NCBI GenBank assembly: GCA_963576475.1
Contig: OY754964.1
Location: 6,004,149-6,068,148, forward strand
DNA from: Molanna angustata
Taxonomy: Eukaryota; Arthropoda; Insecta; Trichoptera; Molannidae
Direction of reading: 5' to 3'
DNA: 64,000 bases
Shown: positions 23,911 to 35,800 of the stretch, in pieces
Layout: every line of letters starts with the position of its first letter
Numbering within the stretch: position 1 is the stretch's first letter
The notes under the pieces: generated by a model
Seen by the model: only the letters and a program-made list of their open reading frames with translations
Told to the model about the DNA's origin: nothing
Database searches by the model: none
Position numbers and translations under genes: made by a program

Positions 23911-24599
23911 CCACTCTGTGAACGAAACAACATTAAACTAAAAATGAAGAACATTTGCCAGCATTATAAATAGTTTGTTTCTTTCTGCCTACCCCCTTAG
24001 AAACACGGTGAGATGGTGTATTAAGTATAGAAAAATTTAGACAAACTTCCAAATGGATTATACAACACTATGATAGAAAATTATCTATGAGGTACTTGAC
24101 AACAATGATCACCACACAAGAGCATTACATATCATACTCCACCTTAACACATATATTATATTGCCAACCAAATGATTCATATGGAATGAAATAATGAAAA
24201 CAATACCTTGTTAAACACCACTTATATAGAATATACCTCTACATATACCTACCGTCCGCTCCAGACATTATTTTGTGATTAGCAATAAATGTATTGAATA
24301 AATAATACTTCACAGTCAATCATTAGATTGTGGTACACTGAAATTAATTTGAGATTATCCAAAAAATATTTACAAATAAAATGCATATTATGTCCATTTA
24401 AATTTTAGTATTCAAGATGCAAAATATTATTGGAAAGTGTAAAATAAAGGAAATTATTCGTAAAAAAACAAGGTATTTTTTTCTATGAATTATTGTTGTG
24501 TACATATTTTTTCATATCTACAGTTGAAATACAAATTCTTGGCAGAAAGCTTGTGAATATGAGTATAAATTTTCCATTGGCTTTGTTTATGATCATAAA
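23911..24599. other. Gene-free stretch
   Basis: AT-rich with no recognised repeat or coding frame. Confidence 0.5.
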
Positions 24600-25366
24600 C
24601 CCTTTGAACGTGTAAATCGAATAAAGTCGCCTGAATTTTTTCCCCTTCAGAGACGCGTAAATAGACTATAGTCCATGGCTTGTAAAAAAACGTTACCTTT
24701 GGACGCGATAGTCGAGTTTAGTCGCTCCGCATTTACGACATGTCTGTAATATACAGACTCTTTGTTTTTCTTTAAATATTGCGCAGGGGTGGGGGAAAGA
24801 GATGCCAAACGTATGTCTCTTTTCTTCTCATCAATATAGAGGACAGCATTTATTACATGTTTAACACATTTGTTGACGCTGAATATTTAGAATTATTAGA
24901 CGATTCTAGTTAGTGTTTGGTGAAGTTGTGTATACTGTTGTGCTGCTCCTAAGATTATCATCATCCCTTGTTGGATACTAAACGTGAGTATTTTTGATAC
25001 AAGATTGTATTATATACAATTTTTATAATTTGCATTCAAGTTATATGAAGTAAATGATATGTACATTGATAAAATTTTCATAAATATTTACAGTATAAAT
25101 ATCATAATTTTTCTATTTCTAAAATCATAAATAATGACTAACAATTGTATAATCACTATCGATAAATTTGCAAAAAAAATATATATTTAAATTAAATTTT
25201 TTGAGCCCCCCTCCCCCAAAATATAACGTGACAACTATTTTTTGGTGTATTAAATCAAGATATTGATTAAAAAAATTAAAAGAAATTTTATAGAATACTT
25301 TATTTTTTATGGAAAATTTGCATTTTTCAGATCAAATTTTATTTTTTGCTTAACGCGTTCAAAGGG
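24600..25366. mobile_element. piggyBac-type MITE, long copy (767 bp)
   Basis: Starts CCCTTTGAACGTGTAAATCG and ends ACGCGTTCAAAGGG followed by TTAA; the left flank reads ATAAA, one change from TTAA. CCC...GGG termini with TTAA are the piggyBac hallmark. The interior is longer than in the 278- and 281-bp copies, which look like internal deletion products of this form. There is no transposase. Confidence 0.78.
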
Positions 25367-25944
25367 TTAAAGAATGATAGTGAAAATTATTGAATTAAAG
25401 TAATATAAGATATTTTTGATTTTTAGTTATAAAAAGTAAAACAAAATATTTTACTATGCAATATGGTAATGAATTTAATTTTATATAATTGATAACAATA
25501 CAGATGCCGTTCACTCAGTGAGTCAATATTTGTAAACAACCTTAACATTGAAAAAATAAGTACCTACAGCAGTTTCCTCTTGTATTTTTGCACATCCAAT
25601 TTTGTTCATATATTATGTTTATAAGCTTTTCTATCATTTTTTGTTATTTTTTCTGCATTGAATTAAGGAATCTTGGATCAGTGACTATTTAAACATTCCA
25701 GAAAGAATATAATGTCTAATATAAACTAAAATGAAATATTGCACCTATTACTGAATTAAAAGTTCATTTTCAGTAACTAACCATTATAAATAGGCTGAAA
25801 TTTGTTCAAATATAAAAATCACTGGTCGCTACAATGAAACCCTGTGACTTTCAACAATGCAGCCCAGCAGAAGACATCCTTTAGGAACTTGGTATGGCAA
25901 TCAAAAAAATCTTCAAGCTGACCACAATGATATCTCAAAATTTG

Positions 25945-26158
25945 TGACACACAAAACTCGCATAAAATGTTCTACTCCGAATTCTGAGTGAATCCATGTA
26001 TTGGAACATATATGCTGCGAAGCCTCTAAGTTGGTGTTTTTAGCATGCAAAAAGTCCACTACGCCATACAAAATGTTCCTTCGTACACGCGTCTTGGATT
26101 TAAACCGCCTCTTCCTTCAATAGAATTTCATTCTCTTGAACGAATCAACAGTTGGATT
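25945..26158 (-). mobile_element. TIR element, CCAAYTGTCGAT family, partial
   Basis: The right end reads CAACAGTTGG. Inside are AAAAAGTCCACTACGCCATA and TTCTACTCCGAATTCTGAGT blocks that match the copy at 50341-51304 in reverse. The other end is lost. Confidence 0.6.
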
Positions 26159-26586
26159 AGGTGTGTTACATTACAACTTAATTGGACAATCCTACACTGA
26201 TTCTAGCAAATCAATTTCAACCTTTATCTGAATTATTCACAGAAAAAATAAATTATACAAATATCTAGTTTGAAACATTATGTATTTCAATCCAATTTTT
26301 TAAATATTTTCATACATTAAGTATCAGGAAATGTGTTACAAAAATTTGGTAGTTAATTTTAAATACACCAATACATTATTAAATAACAAGTTTTGAAATG
26401 GAAATAGCAAAAGAGGAAATAAAAATAAACATATTATACCAAATAGAAATCATCCATTATATTTTATTAAAATTGATATTGAAAAATATGAATTTCATAG
26501 TGTTTCTTCAAATGATGGATTTTCATTGAATAAAATCAGTATGTTGAATTTGTTAGTTTTGTGAAATAAAAATACTTTTTAAACAT

Positions 26587-26742
26587 CAGTAGTCTTATTC
26601 TGTACAATCGAATCTGATCACAATTTCAAATTTTCCTTCTAACTTACCTACCTACCGCAATATTCTCCATAACAAAGATAGGTTCATAGCGAAAAATTCG
26701 AAATTAGGATCCAATTTGCAGTCAAGAGTAAGGTCGCAGGAG
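26587..26742. mobile_element. MITE family D, diverged copy
   Basis: The left end CAGTAGTCTTATTCTG and the right end AGAGTAAGGTCGCAGG are diverged inverted versions of each other. CCTACCGCAATATTCTCC in the middle is shared with the copy at 27586-27784 and with a fragment near 40210. Confidence 0.5.
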
Positions 26743-27585
26743 TTCTGTTTCCCGAAATTCAAAAGCAATGAACCAAAATTCAAGAAAAGCAATATTTGGT
26801 AATGTATAACAAACATTTTAAAGAAAATATAATAAACCAATTATTCTCTGTATATATAAAAAAACTGGCATTTAGGCAGGAAATTGAAAACTCAACGATA
26901 CTGGGAAAATGAGAGCCGGAGTTCACTTTGATTTTCTTATAGCTTACATAGAAAACGAGATACGCACTACCAAATTTCATATTTTGATAAAACTTTCAAA
27001 CAAAAGAAGAATTCAAACATACAACCACTGCAATAGGCATTGCCAAAATATAGTTTTCACAAAATTTATTCCTTCTCCATGGTAAAAAGTTTCATCAGAA
27101 TTAAGCATCTTCAATAGAAGACAAGTAAAAAAAATAGTTATTCAAAAAAATACTGGACAGTGGTAATACATTTCAAAAATATATATTTATGAACAGTATG
27201 ATAATTTTTAGTAGTATTTAAGTTGCCTCAAAATTCATTAAAATGCCATAAAGTAAAATAAAAGTTGTTATGATAATAAAAAAGAAAGAATGATATTTAA
27301 TTTTAAAACATGATTACAATATTTTACTCACGAAGAATTAATTGAACATATAAAAAGCATTTTACCGACAACACAGAACTTCAAACATACATTTTCTTTT
27401 GCCTCGGAACCTTATATTTAAATAATTCAAAACAGTATCAACTTCTGCCATCTTTTGATACTCCAAAAAGTGTATAAAAGCTACTCTACTTGTGAAGTCT
27501 TTTAATCCAATGCATCATACCTGCAACAGTTAATTGTAATAAAAGGTAGAATCTACCTTGCTACTACTTTTTGTATTAATTATAT

Positions 27586-27784
27586 CAGTAGCCTTACTCT
27601 TAAAACTTGAATCCGATCCCGATTTCAATTTTTCATTTACAAATTACCTACCTGTCGCCTGCGTACATTCGAATGATCGACTATAACGATTAACATACGC
27701 ACCTACCACATTATTCTTTGTTACAATTGTAGGTTCTTAGCAAATTTGATCGGATTTGCAGTGGAGAGTAAGGCCACTGGTTGC
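27586..27784. mobile_element. MITE family D, about 200 bp
   Basis: The left end CAGTAGCCTTACTCT...GAATCCGATC pairs with the right end GATCGGATTT...AGAGTAAGGCCACTG, terminal inverted repeats of about 30 bp. No coding sequence. Confidence 0.6.
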
Positions 27785-28285
27785 TGCAGATGGATTTCAA
27801 ATAAATATTACTGTCAATGACGATTTGAAATTTCATAAAAAAAAAATTGAATAGTCATTGTTTCATTACATTTCAGTTTTGATTGTCAAATAATAATAAA
27901 AGTTTTTTATGTCAAATATTATAAGAAAAGTTTTCAATTAAATATTATTGGAAACGATACAATATCATAGAGCCAAGATGAATATTAAGTAACTGTGTTG
28001 ACAGCCAATGATATACTAGCACATGTCTTGATTTCACTGTTTTATCTCATACAACTGTTTTCTTCTGTCTCTTTTATGATATGACTCCATTAAAAAAATA
28101 TGTGTATGAGAACATGAAAAACTTATTTAAAACAACTAAATGTTTCAATGAATAAATAAACAGAATCATATAAAAGTTGGGAATCCATTGGCAATATCTA
28201 AGGCGTATAAAAAACTGATAAACTGAAGTTTTTATTGGACATTTTTAATGGTTACAAATTAAGCTATTCTTCTTTTTATAACTTA

Positions 28286-28689
28286 TCTTAATATATAAAA
28301 ATCTCGTTTTACAATATTCGTATACGCTAATCTCCCAAACCGCTCAACTAATTATAATGAAATTATGTAAATGTGTCTGGTTGTTTTCAGCTTGAAAGAT
28401 GGGATAGTTTTGGACCCGATAGGTTATCGAGATCTAAAAATAATATTAAATTTTTTTTAACAAATTTTATTCTTCTTAATTTCTTAAAAAAAGTCATAAT
28501 TAATTTTTAAGTTGTGTAAGATTAAAATAGATGGTGGTGTGAACAAATCTATATTGACATCTGTATTTAAACATCTTAGAATGTACCACTCTAAAATGTA
28601 CGGAAAAAAATGGTAAAATACATAAAATGAGGTCTACATAAAATGCCAATGCGTTCTGTGGTAGAAAAATGTCTGCCCCGCCCCACTAG
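28286..28689 (+). mobile_element. Non-autonomous Helitron, 404 bp
   Basis: Begins TCTTAATATATAAAAATCTC after an A and ends GCCCCACTAG before a T. The first 100 bases carry CTAATCTCCCAAACCGCTCA, the counterpart of the block in the Helitron at 765-1840. No protein is encoded. Confidence 0.7.
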
Positions 28690-29253
28690 TTGATATATAT
28701 GAACATTATATTCACAACACAAATTAATTTATATCCCCCCAAATATAGACATTCAGATAGTTAATTTCAAATCTTCATGATATTAAAAAAAATATTAGGT
28801 ATGTAAAACCAAAATTCTGTTTTTAATTTGTGTTGTACAATAAGAGAAAAGGTGCATAATATATACAACTGATACACATTGAAAACCTAAAATCAATGCT
28901 AATCCAGCGCACTAGCTGCTCAGGCACCGACAAATATGTTATAATTTTATTCTAGTAAAGGTTTCTCATTTTCAAATGATACAGCGTAATCATCTCAGTG
29001 TGAAAAATCTAAAATGTGTATCTTTATTAAAAAATCAGTAATATTTACTTTTTTATTATATGGCTATAATTGTACAAAGATGTTTAACATTTAAAATCTC
29101 AGCTCCACTCACAACTCCAGTAAAATATAATTATATGCGAGTGATCTAATTGTTGAATAAGAAATACACTTTTAGAGTTCTACTCAATTTATAAAATCCC
29201 AAATAAAAATTAACTTATAACAAAATTATTACAAATATAAATAAGTTTATTTG
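28690..29253. other. Gene-free stretch 3' of TAF9
   Basis: No recognised repeat. It includes the likely TAF9 3' UTR next to the stop codon. Confidence 0.4.
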
Positions 29254-29967
29254 TTATATAACATCATAATCATCTTCTTCTCTCTTTCTTTTCATAATTT
29301 GAGAATCATCAGTTTCCATTTTAATTATGGTTTGACTATCATTTCCTGAATTGGACATTTTCGAAGGTTTGGCAATCACTTTGTTTGCTGAGCTAAATTT
29401 GAACACAGGTTTTGGAACATTTACTGATTGAGTTTTCGAAACAGTCATCAGGTTTCCTTGACGTTTCATAATCATTTGTTGGTTACCTCCTTTCACATTC
29501 ATTTTATTCCCTGCGCCACCAATGTTGGCTTTCATCTGAGATTTCTTGGTGATGTGAGTTTTGACTAACTTGTAATTACAAGATGATAGACAATAGCGAT
29601 CGGGGGGTAAACGCAAACCGCAATGTGGCTTAATCAATGGAAGTGGTGTTATATTTTTACTTCTAGCTATATCCAGGAGAACTTCCCGTGGTGGTGGAGT
29701 TGTAAACGACTTATCCAATTGCATTTGTACTGCCAAACGAACATCCTCGAGATCGATCACTTTTTTCTTTGCGTGATTGGCAAAAACTCTGGCATCGTCC
29801 AATATGCAGGTAACATAGCGATATGTAAACTCCAAAAGTTGATTTATAACTCTCGGTTCGTAATCCACTATTCCCATGTCTTTCATAATAGACATAATCA
29901 CTTGAGCATCTTTCGGGATATGTTTCGTTTGTGAAGAAACCTTCGACTTATCGTTTTTCTCCGTCAT
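29254..29967 (-). CDS. Taf9: Transcription initiation factor TFIID subunit 9 (TAF9)
   Basis: Intronless, 237 aa, close to the usual size of animal TAF9. TAF9 pairs through its histone fold with TAF6 in TFIID and SAGA-type complexes and contacts core promoter DNA and activators in the nucleus. The histone fold spans about residues 18-86: [16 protein letters not shown], then [13 protein letters not shown] and [13 protein letters not shown]. Next comes the family-specific segment with [30 protein letters not shown] and LSSCNYKL. The tail is basic and Ser/Asn-rich, ending in an acidic patch. The start Met gives the known short N-terminus. A piece of this gene is copied in inverted orientation at 30692-32066. 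Confidence 0.97.
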   Translation of the reverse strand: MTEKNDKSKVSSQTKHIPKDAQVIMSIMKDMGIVDYEPRVINQLLEFTYRYVTCILDDARVFANHAKKKVIDLEDVRLAVQMQLDKSFTTPPPREVLLDIARSKNITPLPLIKPHCGLRLPPDRYCLSSCNYKLVKTHITKKSQMKANIGGAGNKMNVKGGNQQMIMKRQGNLMTVSKTQSVNVPKPVFKFSSANKVIAKPSKMSNSGNDSQTIIKMETDDSQIMKRKREEDDYDVI

Positions 29968-30780
29968 TTTGGAATCGCTTTATGTAAAACCGAACAAAAA
30001 TATAGCGAATAATTGTTTTAATTCGTAAAAATAATTATAACATGAATTTTACGTTGACATTTCGTACACAAGAACACACAGAAATGCATAGATTAAGTTA
30101 CGACGAATGTTGATGTTGTAACTAATTTTATCTTTGATTTTATTACAAATGTTGCCATAAAATAAATATATTTCTATTATCTTCAAATTGTTTTCCAATT
30201 TCTTTTATAACCGTCAACGATCATATACCTAAATTATTGTATACCTATCTTAAGTAGTTGTTAGGTCGAGTAAAATGGTTTATAAAAAAGCACGAATAAG
30301 AAAAATGTGCATGAAAACTCATGTAAAGTGGTTGAGTGACTGCTTCGAAAGCGAAATGGCGGCAGAGCAAGTCTCAATGAACTGCAGGCCGTTGCTTCAG
30401 GGTCCAGCGCGATCTAATAGGGTTTGGAGCACTTTCACAATATAAACGAACAGAAGAGTTCGCGTCAATATTAATTACTAAATACATGAAAAATCACGTG
30501 GATGCGCAAAGGTTAAAGAATTTTTGGCTTGGTTGGTTTGATCACGTATATACGCAAATCGCCCTCCTCCAATACGATATAACTATCGAAAAACAACTTA
30601 TAGCAAGTATAAGTCTTTTCGCTTGGTTGACATATTTGAAAACCATCCCCCCCTACGGCGAAAAGGCTCTAGAATTTAATGGTATTAATATATACAACTC
30701 CACCACCACGGGAAGTTCTCCTGGATATAGCTAGAAGTAAAAATATAACACCACTTCCATTGATTAAGCCACATTGCGGT

Positions 30781-31963
30781 CATAGAACACACTAACTAAA
30801 GAACACAAGCCACCATACATACTTTGTACGCCAATACACATTACTGTCATCTATACTTGCGGTGTAAAAGCTTTGGGAAGGTTGGACCACCCAGGCGGAA
30901 TATTTTATTTATTTATTTGTTGTATTACATTACTCCTTTGCATATTCATCCTCCATAATGCTTGAATAACATATTTTTTTCAAGTTATTCAAGCATTATG
31001 AAGAACAATACACAAAGGAGCAATGAATAATTAAATTAGGTAAAATTATTTAAGTAAAAAAAACATTATTTTTATTTTTTATTAGTAATAAAAACAATAT
31101 ACATATGACGAAATACACAAATATATAACTTGTATAGTAAAAATAGAAAATATAATTAATTAGCTCAATTTAAAACACTTTCACTGTTGTTATTAAATAA
31201 AAATCCATCCATCGTAACAATGTTTCTATGTCAAATCCTTTGAGTTACACGAACCGACACTACAATAGCAATGGGATTCTTTCTTCAAATTTTACATTGT
31301 CTTTTTTACACAACAAATAACACACTTATTTTATTTACTTCAGCGTGACGCAGTTCTTCATTTCAACATAAAATGATCCATCCATCGTAAGAATGTGCTT
31401 CGATCGCGAATGGACGAAAAACGGAATTGTTTGTGTCAAATCCTTTGAGTTACACGAACCGACACTTTATTAGCAACGGGATTGGGATTTTTTCTTCAAG
31501 TTTTCCATTTTTTAACACAATTCGATAAAATTTAACGACAGCAGCAATGACAACAAAGGTCAAACAAAAATGGCGATTCATTTCCAACTGTTTTCAACGC
31601 GTTGAAAATATTGCCATATTATGAAATCTGTTCCCATAGTGCATTAGTAAAATTGTAATATAACACAATGATTTGATGCTTTTTAATATTCATAAAACAT
31701 AGAAGTATTCATTTTTTTATTTAAAAACTATTTTGAAAGTAAAAAATATGTTTTTTTAATACCAAACTATAACAAATAATAATAACATAAATAACATGGG
31801 TAAATTTTAAATTTTTTTTACTAATGGTATCAACGATGAGTGCCGCCGGTGGCGCCGTCTGAGAAGTGCGGTCCTCACTAAAAAGTGGAAAAAAAGACAG
31901 ACAGATATATGTCTATCTCAGTCTATCTGGCGTAAATTATTTGTTCTAGGCTTGCGGGCCCTG
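30781..31963. mobile_element. Insertion with 8-bp target duplication (hAT-like)
   Basis: ATTGCGGT from TAF9 occurs both just before (30773-30780) and just after (31964-31971) this block, while the parent gene has it once. An 8-bp duplication is typical of hAT elements. Read inward, the right end starts CAGGGCCCGCAAG, which also suits hAT, but the left end (CATAGAACAC) matches it poorly. Inside are an imperfect palindrome at about 30926-31025 and a duplicated segment (near 31210 and 31378). No transposase frame is seen. Confidence 0.65.
30926..31025. repeat. Imperfect inverted repeat inside the insertion
   Basis: ATAATGCTTGAATAAC is mirrored by GTTATTCAAGCATTAT, and the match continues outward through ATTACTCCTTTG / CAAAGGAGCAAT. 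Confidence 0.75.
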
Positions 31964-32066
31964 ATTGCGGTTTGCGTTTACCCCCGATCGCTATTGTCTA
32001 TCATCTTGCAATTACAAGTTAGTCAAAACTCACATCACCAAGAAATCTCAGATGAAAGCCAACATA

Positions 32067-32847
32067 TTATTAGATTCGTTAAGGACATATTAATTCTTTA
32101 TAAAAGACAAAATAAAGAAATATGTAATTACATGTTATTTAATTTATTTATATATTCAGCGATATAATGTATAAACAATGTAAGCCATTTTAAAATAATA
32201 ATTCATTTTATAGTGGATTGTTTTGTTTGATTGATTGTCTATTCGTATGTATACATTGAAAATAATATAATGAGACAAATTTAAAAACGTAAAAATAAAT
32301 GTTTTAAAAACACTTATGACTTGAAAATAATTATACATTTGTAATGAAGGAAATGGAATGAATTATAACTACACAAAAAATAGAATATCAAAAAGTAGCG
32401 AAAAATTGGTAAAACTGGCAGCACAAAATTTATTTATCTACTTTTGTGGTTGACATTTGACATTTGTCTGTGATTATTGTGAGTATTGTGAGCATAGAAA
32501 AGAAATATATATTGTGAGTCAAGTTAAATTCAGTAATAATAGAAAAAAAATATGATAGAAATAAATCAGAAAAAAACATTTACAATTTGAATAGTTTTAC
32601 AGTAAAAAAAATAATAATATTATCGGTGGGTTGTTGCAGCCTGTTAGCGTGGGCATTAAATGGTGAGTTAATATTAATTTGTAACAATTTATCAATGAAA
32701 CTTCTTTACGTCAAACAGGTCCAAAGTACATCTGTCACTTCAACTTGTGATAAATATCTTGATTGGACTTTAGTTTTATATTTTATTGTACTATTGTACT
32801 CGCTGCACGGTCTACACGATTCTTTCGATTGAATTAAAATTACCGCT
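32067..32847. other. Intergenic stretch before HADH
   Basis: AT-rich; probably holds the HADH promoter and 5' UTR. The open frame at 32587-32832 has no recognisable features and ends just before the HADH start. Confidence 0.45.
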
Positions 32848-35800
32848 ATGTCTCAACCGTTTGCCCTACTGAAACGAGGATTCGTGTCATCTGCCGTCGT
32901 TCAGAATGTAATAAAAAATGTTACAGTCATCGGAGGTGGCTTGATGGGATCTGGCATTGCTCAAGTAAGTTGATATTTATTTATCCCATAAATCATATCG
33001 GTTTCATAATCAACTTTTCATTTAGAAATTTAAATAAGTCTGACAAGAAGTAATTATATTCATTGGAAAGTGAGTTGGAAAAAATACTTAGTATAGTACT
33101 TGATGCTATTGTATGAGTTTATTATTTATTGAAAGTGAATATTCAAGTAAACTAAATATTTTTAAAATTCTGGAGGAGGCCAAAGCTCACAATGGGCTGT
33201 TGTGCCAATGTTGATTGAAACTAAATACTAATTTTTACAAATACACAAGTTGGTATTCTATAGTCAAATTGATAAAAAAAACGTTTTTTTTTCTTATTGT
33301 TTTAGGTACAAAATTACATAAACTATGTTTTCCTCCTAGAATACAGTGATTAGCAAAGTACAATGTAATGTTATAGATAGATCAAATACATTTAAATTCC
33401 ATTGTGGTATACTGACGTGGGGGGTTGTTCACAGTATATTTCTCCAAATACTTAACGCCGTGTATAACACAAAGTATCTCTATTTACAATACATACAAGT
33501 ACCTAACCTAACCTGCTACCTTAGAGCCATGTATCAGAATGGCCGCTTAACAACTTACGCTCCCTTTATACTATGCATTCATTTCTTTCACACAGTGGTG
33601 TCTTTTTTAACCATTTCATACAGATACTACATTCATAAATCACAGTCTGCGATTGACCAGTAATTAACCAATAGTGTACTCATGTTCAAGTTATATTATC
33701 TTTAAAATATTGCATATTCTATTCCACTTAAGTTGAAATATCACTTCCTGTCTGATTTGCTTTTCTTTGTCAATCAATATAATCAAAATATTTATAGGTT
33801 TCTGCCCAAGCTGGTAACAATGTAGTTTTGGTAGACGTCAGTGAAGATGTTCTCAAGAAAGCCCAATCCTCTATACAAACAAATCTTACGAGAGTCGCCA
33901 AGAAGAAGTATAAGGATGATCCCGCCGCCGGGGACAAGTTTGTCTCTGAAGCCTTGGCCCGATTGAAGAGTTCAACTAATGTTAACTCATCCGTCCAATC
34001 TGCCGATCTTGTAGTTGAGGCAATCGTCGAAAATATTGATGTAAAACATAAATTGTTTGCTGAAATTGACAAGGTAAGTACGATTTTTTTGGTTTAAATA
34101 CATTTTCTCATAGATTGATTTAGAAAAGACATGAATTGTCCAAATTCAAGATAATTTCTCATGTTTTTAGATTTAAGCGCCCTAGAGAAAAGGTTTTGCA
34201 AAAACAATATAATAATAATAATAATAGTGAAGCAAAAGGCACTGTAATATACATTAAATCGAAGAAAAAACCCCTGCTGCTTAGTGGAACATTGTATTAT
34301 AATATTGTTTAAGATTATTAAAATTACCCAGATTGAATTTCAACAAAGTTAAATATATCCAACAAATACACATCTTCTTAATTACATATAATTAGTTACA
34401 TAATCTTCGTATTTTAATCCAATTATTTTTAAATTTATAAAAAAAATATTCACACAAAGATTTCATATACATAGTGAAATATATTTTTGATTCTTTTTAG
34501 GTTGCCCCAGAGCAAGCCATATTTGCGTCCAATACTTCTTCATTATCGATTGAAGAAATTGCCTCTGTTGTGAAAAGGAAGGATAAGTAAGTTTTATTTT
34601 TTACGTACATCATTAATAATTAACAGAGTGGTAGTGTGTAGTGGTAGTGATCTCCAGTATATTCAGGTTAAATTAACAGAGTGGTAGTGTGTAGTGGTAG
34701 AGATCTCCAGTATATTCAGGTTAAATTAACAGAGTGGTAGTGTGTAGTGGTAGTGATCTCCAGTATATTCAGGTTAAATTAACAGAGTGGTAGTGTGTAG
34801 TGGTAGAGATCTCCAGTATATTCAGGTTAAATTAACAGAGTGGTAGTGTGTAGTGGTAGAGATCTACAGTATATTCAGGTTAAATTAACAGAGTGGTAGT
34901 GTGTAGTGGTAGAGATCTCCAGTATATTCAGGTTAAATTAACAGAGTGGTAGTGTGTAGTGGTAGAGATCTACAGTATATTCAGGTTAAATTAACAGAGT
35001 GGTAGTGTGTAGTGGTAGTGATCTCCAGTATATTCAGGTTAAATTAACAGAGTGTTAGTGTGTAGTGGTAGAGATCTCCAGTATATTCAGGTTAAATTAA
35101 CAGAGTGGTAGTGTGTAGTGGTAGAGATCTCCTGTATATTCAGGTTAAATTAACAGAGTGGTAGTGTGTAGTGGTAGAGATCTCCAGTATATTCAGGTTA
35201 AATTCCCGTCAACCAATTTTCATTTACCAAGCATGTACTTGCTCCAAGGACATATGTATTAATCTTCTTCCACTTCTTCATCATCTTTTTTTAGTCCTGT
35301 TGGCCTGTTAAATTCCTGCGTCAGCTTCCCTCCTGTGACATGGACTGCCAGCTGTTCTTTCATCTCTTGGGAGGACGTCCTGGAGGTCTGCCTTCCTTGG
35401 GAACATTATCTCTAGACACTTTGACGGCTCTAGAGTCTGTCTTTCTTGACACATGTTTGTTCCAGATCCTTCTTCTCTATTAACCTCATCTTACAATATC
35501 TTCAACTTCATGAATGTTATTCATCATTATTTAAATAAAAGTTAACATATAATTACTTTGGTACACAATAAAAAAATATTAAAGGGGGTGGAAAAAAATG
35601 AATTGAATAACATAAACTTTAATAAAAATTATGACTTAATAACTCAATTTATTCATTTTATTTTAAATATAAATTTATAGATTCGCAGGACTACATTTCT
35701 TTAACCCAGTTCCAGTGATGAAATTACTGGAGGTAGTTCGTACATCTGTTACATCTGAAGATGTCTATCAGAGTATAATGCAATGGGGTAAGGGAGTAGG

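Larger units (their letters stand above)
30692..32066 (+). pseudogene. Inverted TAF9 fragment, split by an insertion
   Basis: Two blocks (30692-30780 and 31972-32066) together reproduce the TAF9 coding strand from about TTPPPREV to SQMKANI. The first block is essentially identical to the parent. The second has a one-base deletion in a C run (five at 31981-31985 against six in the parent) and a C for T change, so it is frameshifted. The copy is on the opposite strand and has neither end of the gene, so it is not a normal retrocopy. It is interrupted by the element at 30781-31963. Confidence 0.88.

Noticed and set aside
29623..29934. 103-codon plus-strand open frame
   Set aside because: It is antisense to the TAF9 coding sequence.
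30486..30734. 82-codon plus-strand open frame as a gene
   Set aside because: Its end runs into the TAF9 fragment in a wrong frame and the rest has no recognisable features.
33346..33663. 105-codon open frame in HADH intron 1
   Set aside because: No recognisable motifs, lies wholly in an intron, and composition is like the surrounding AT-rich DNA.
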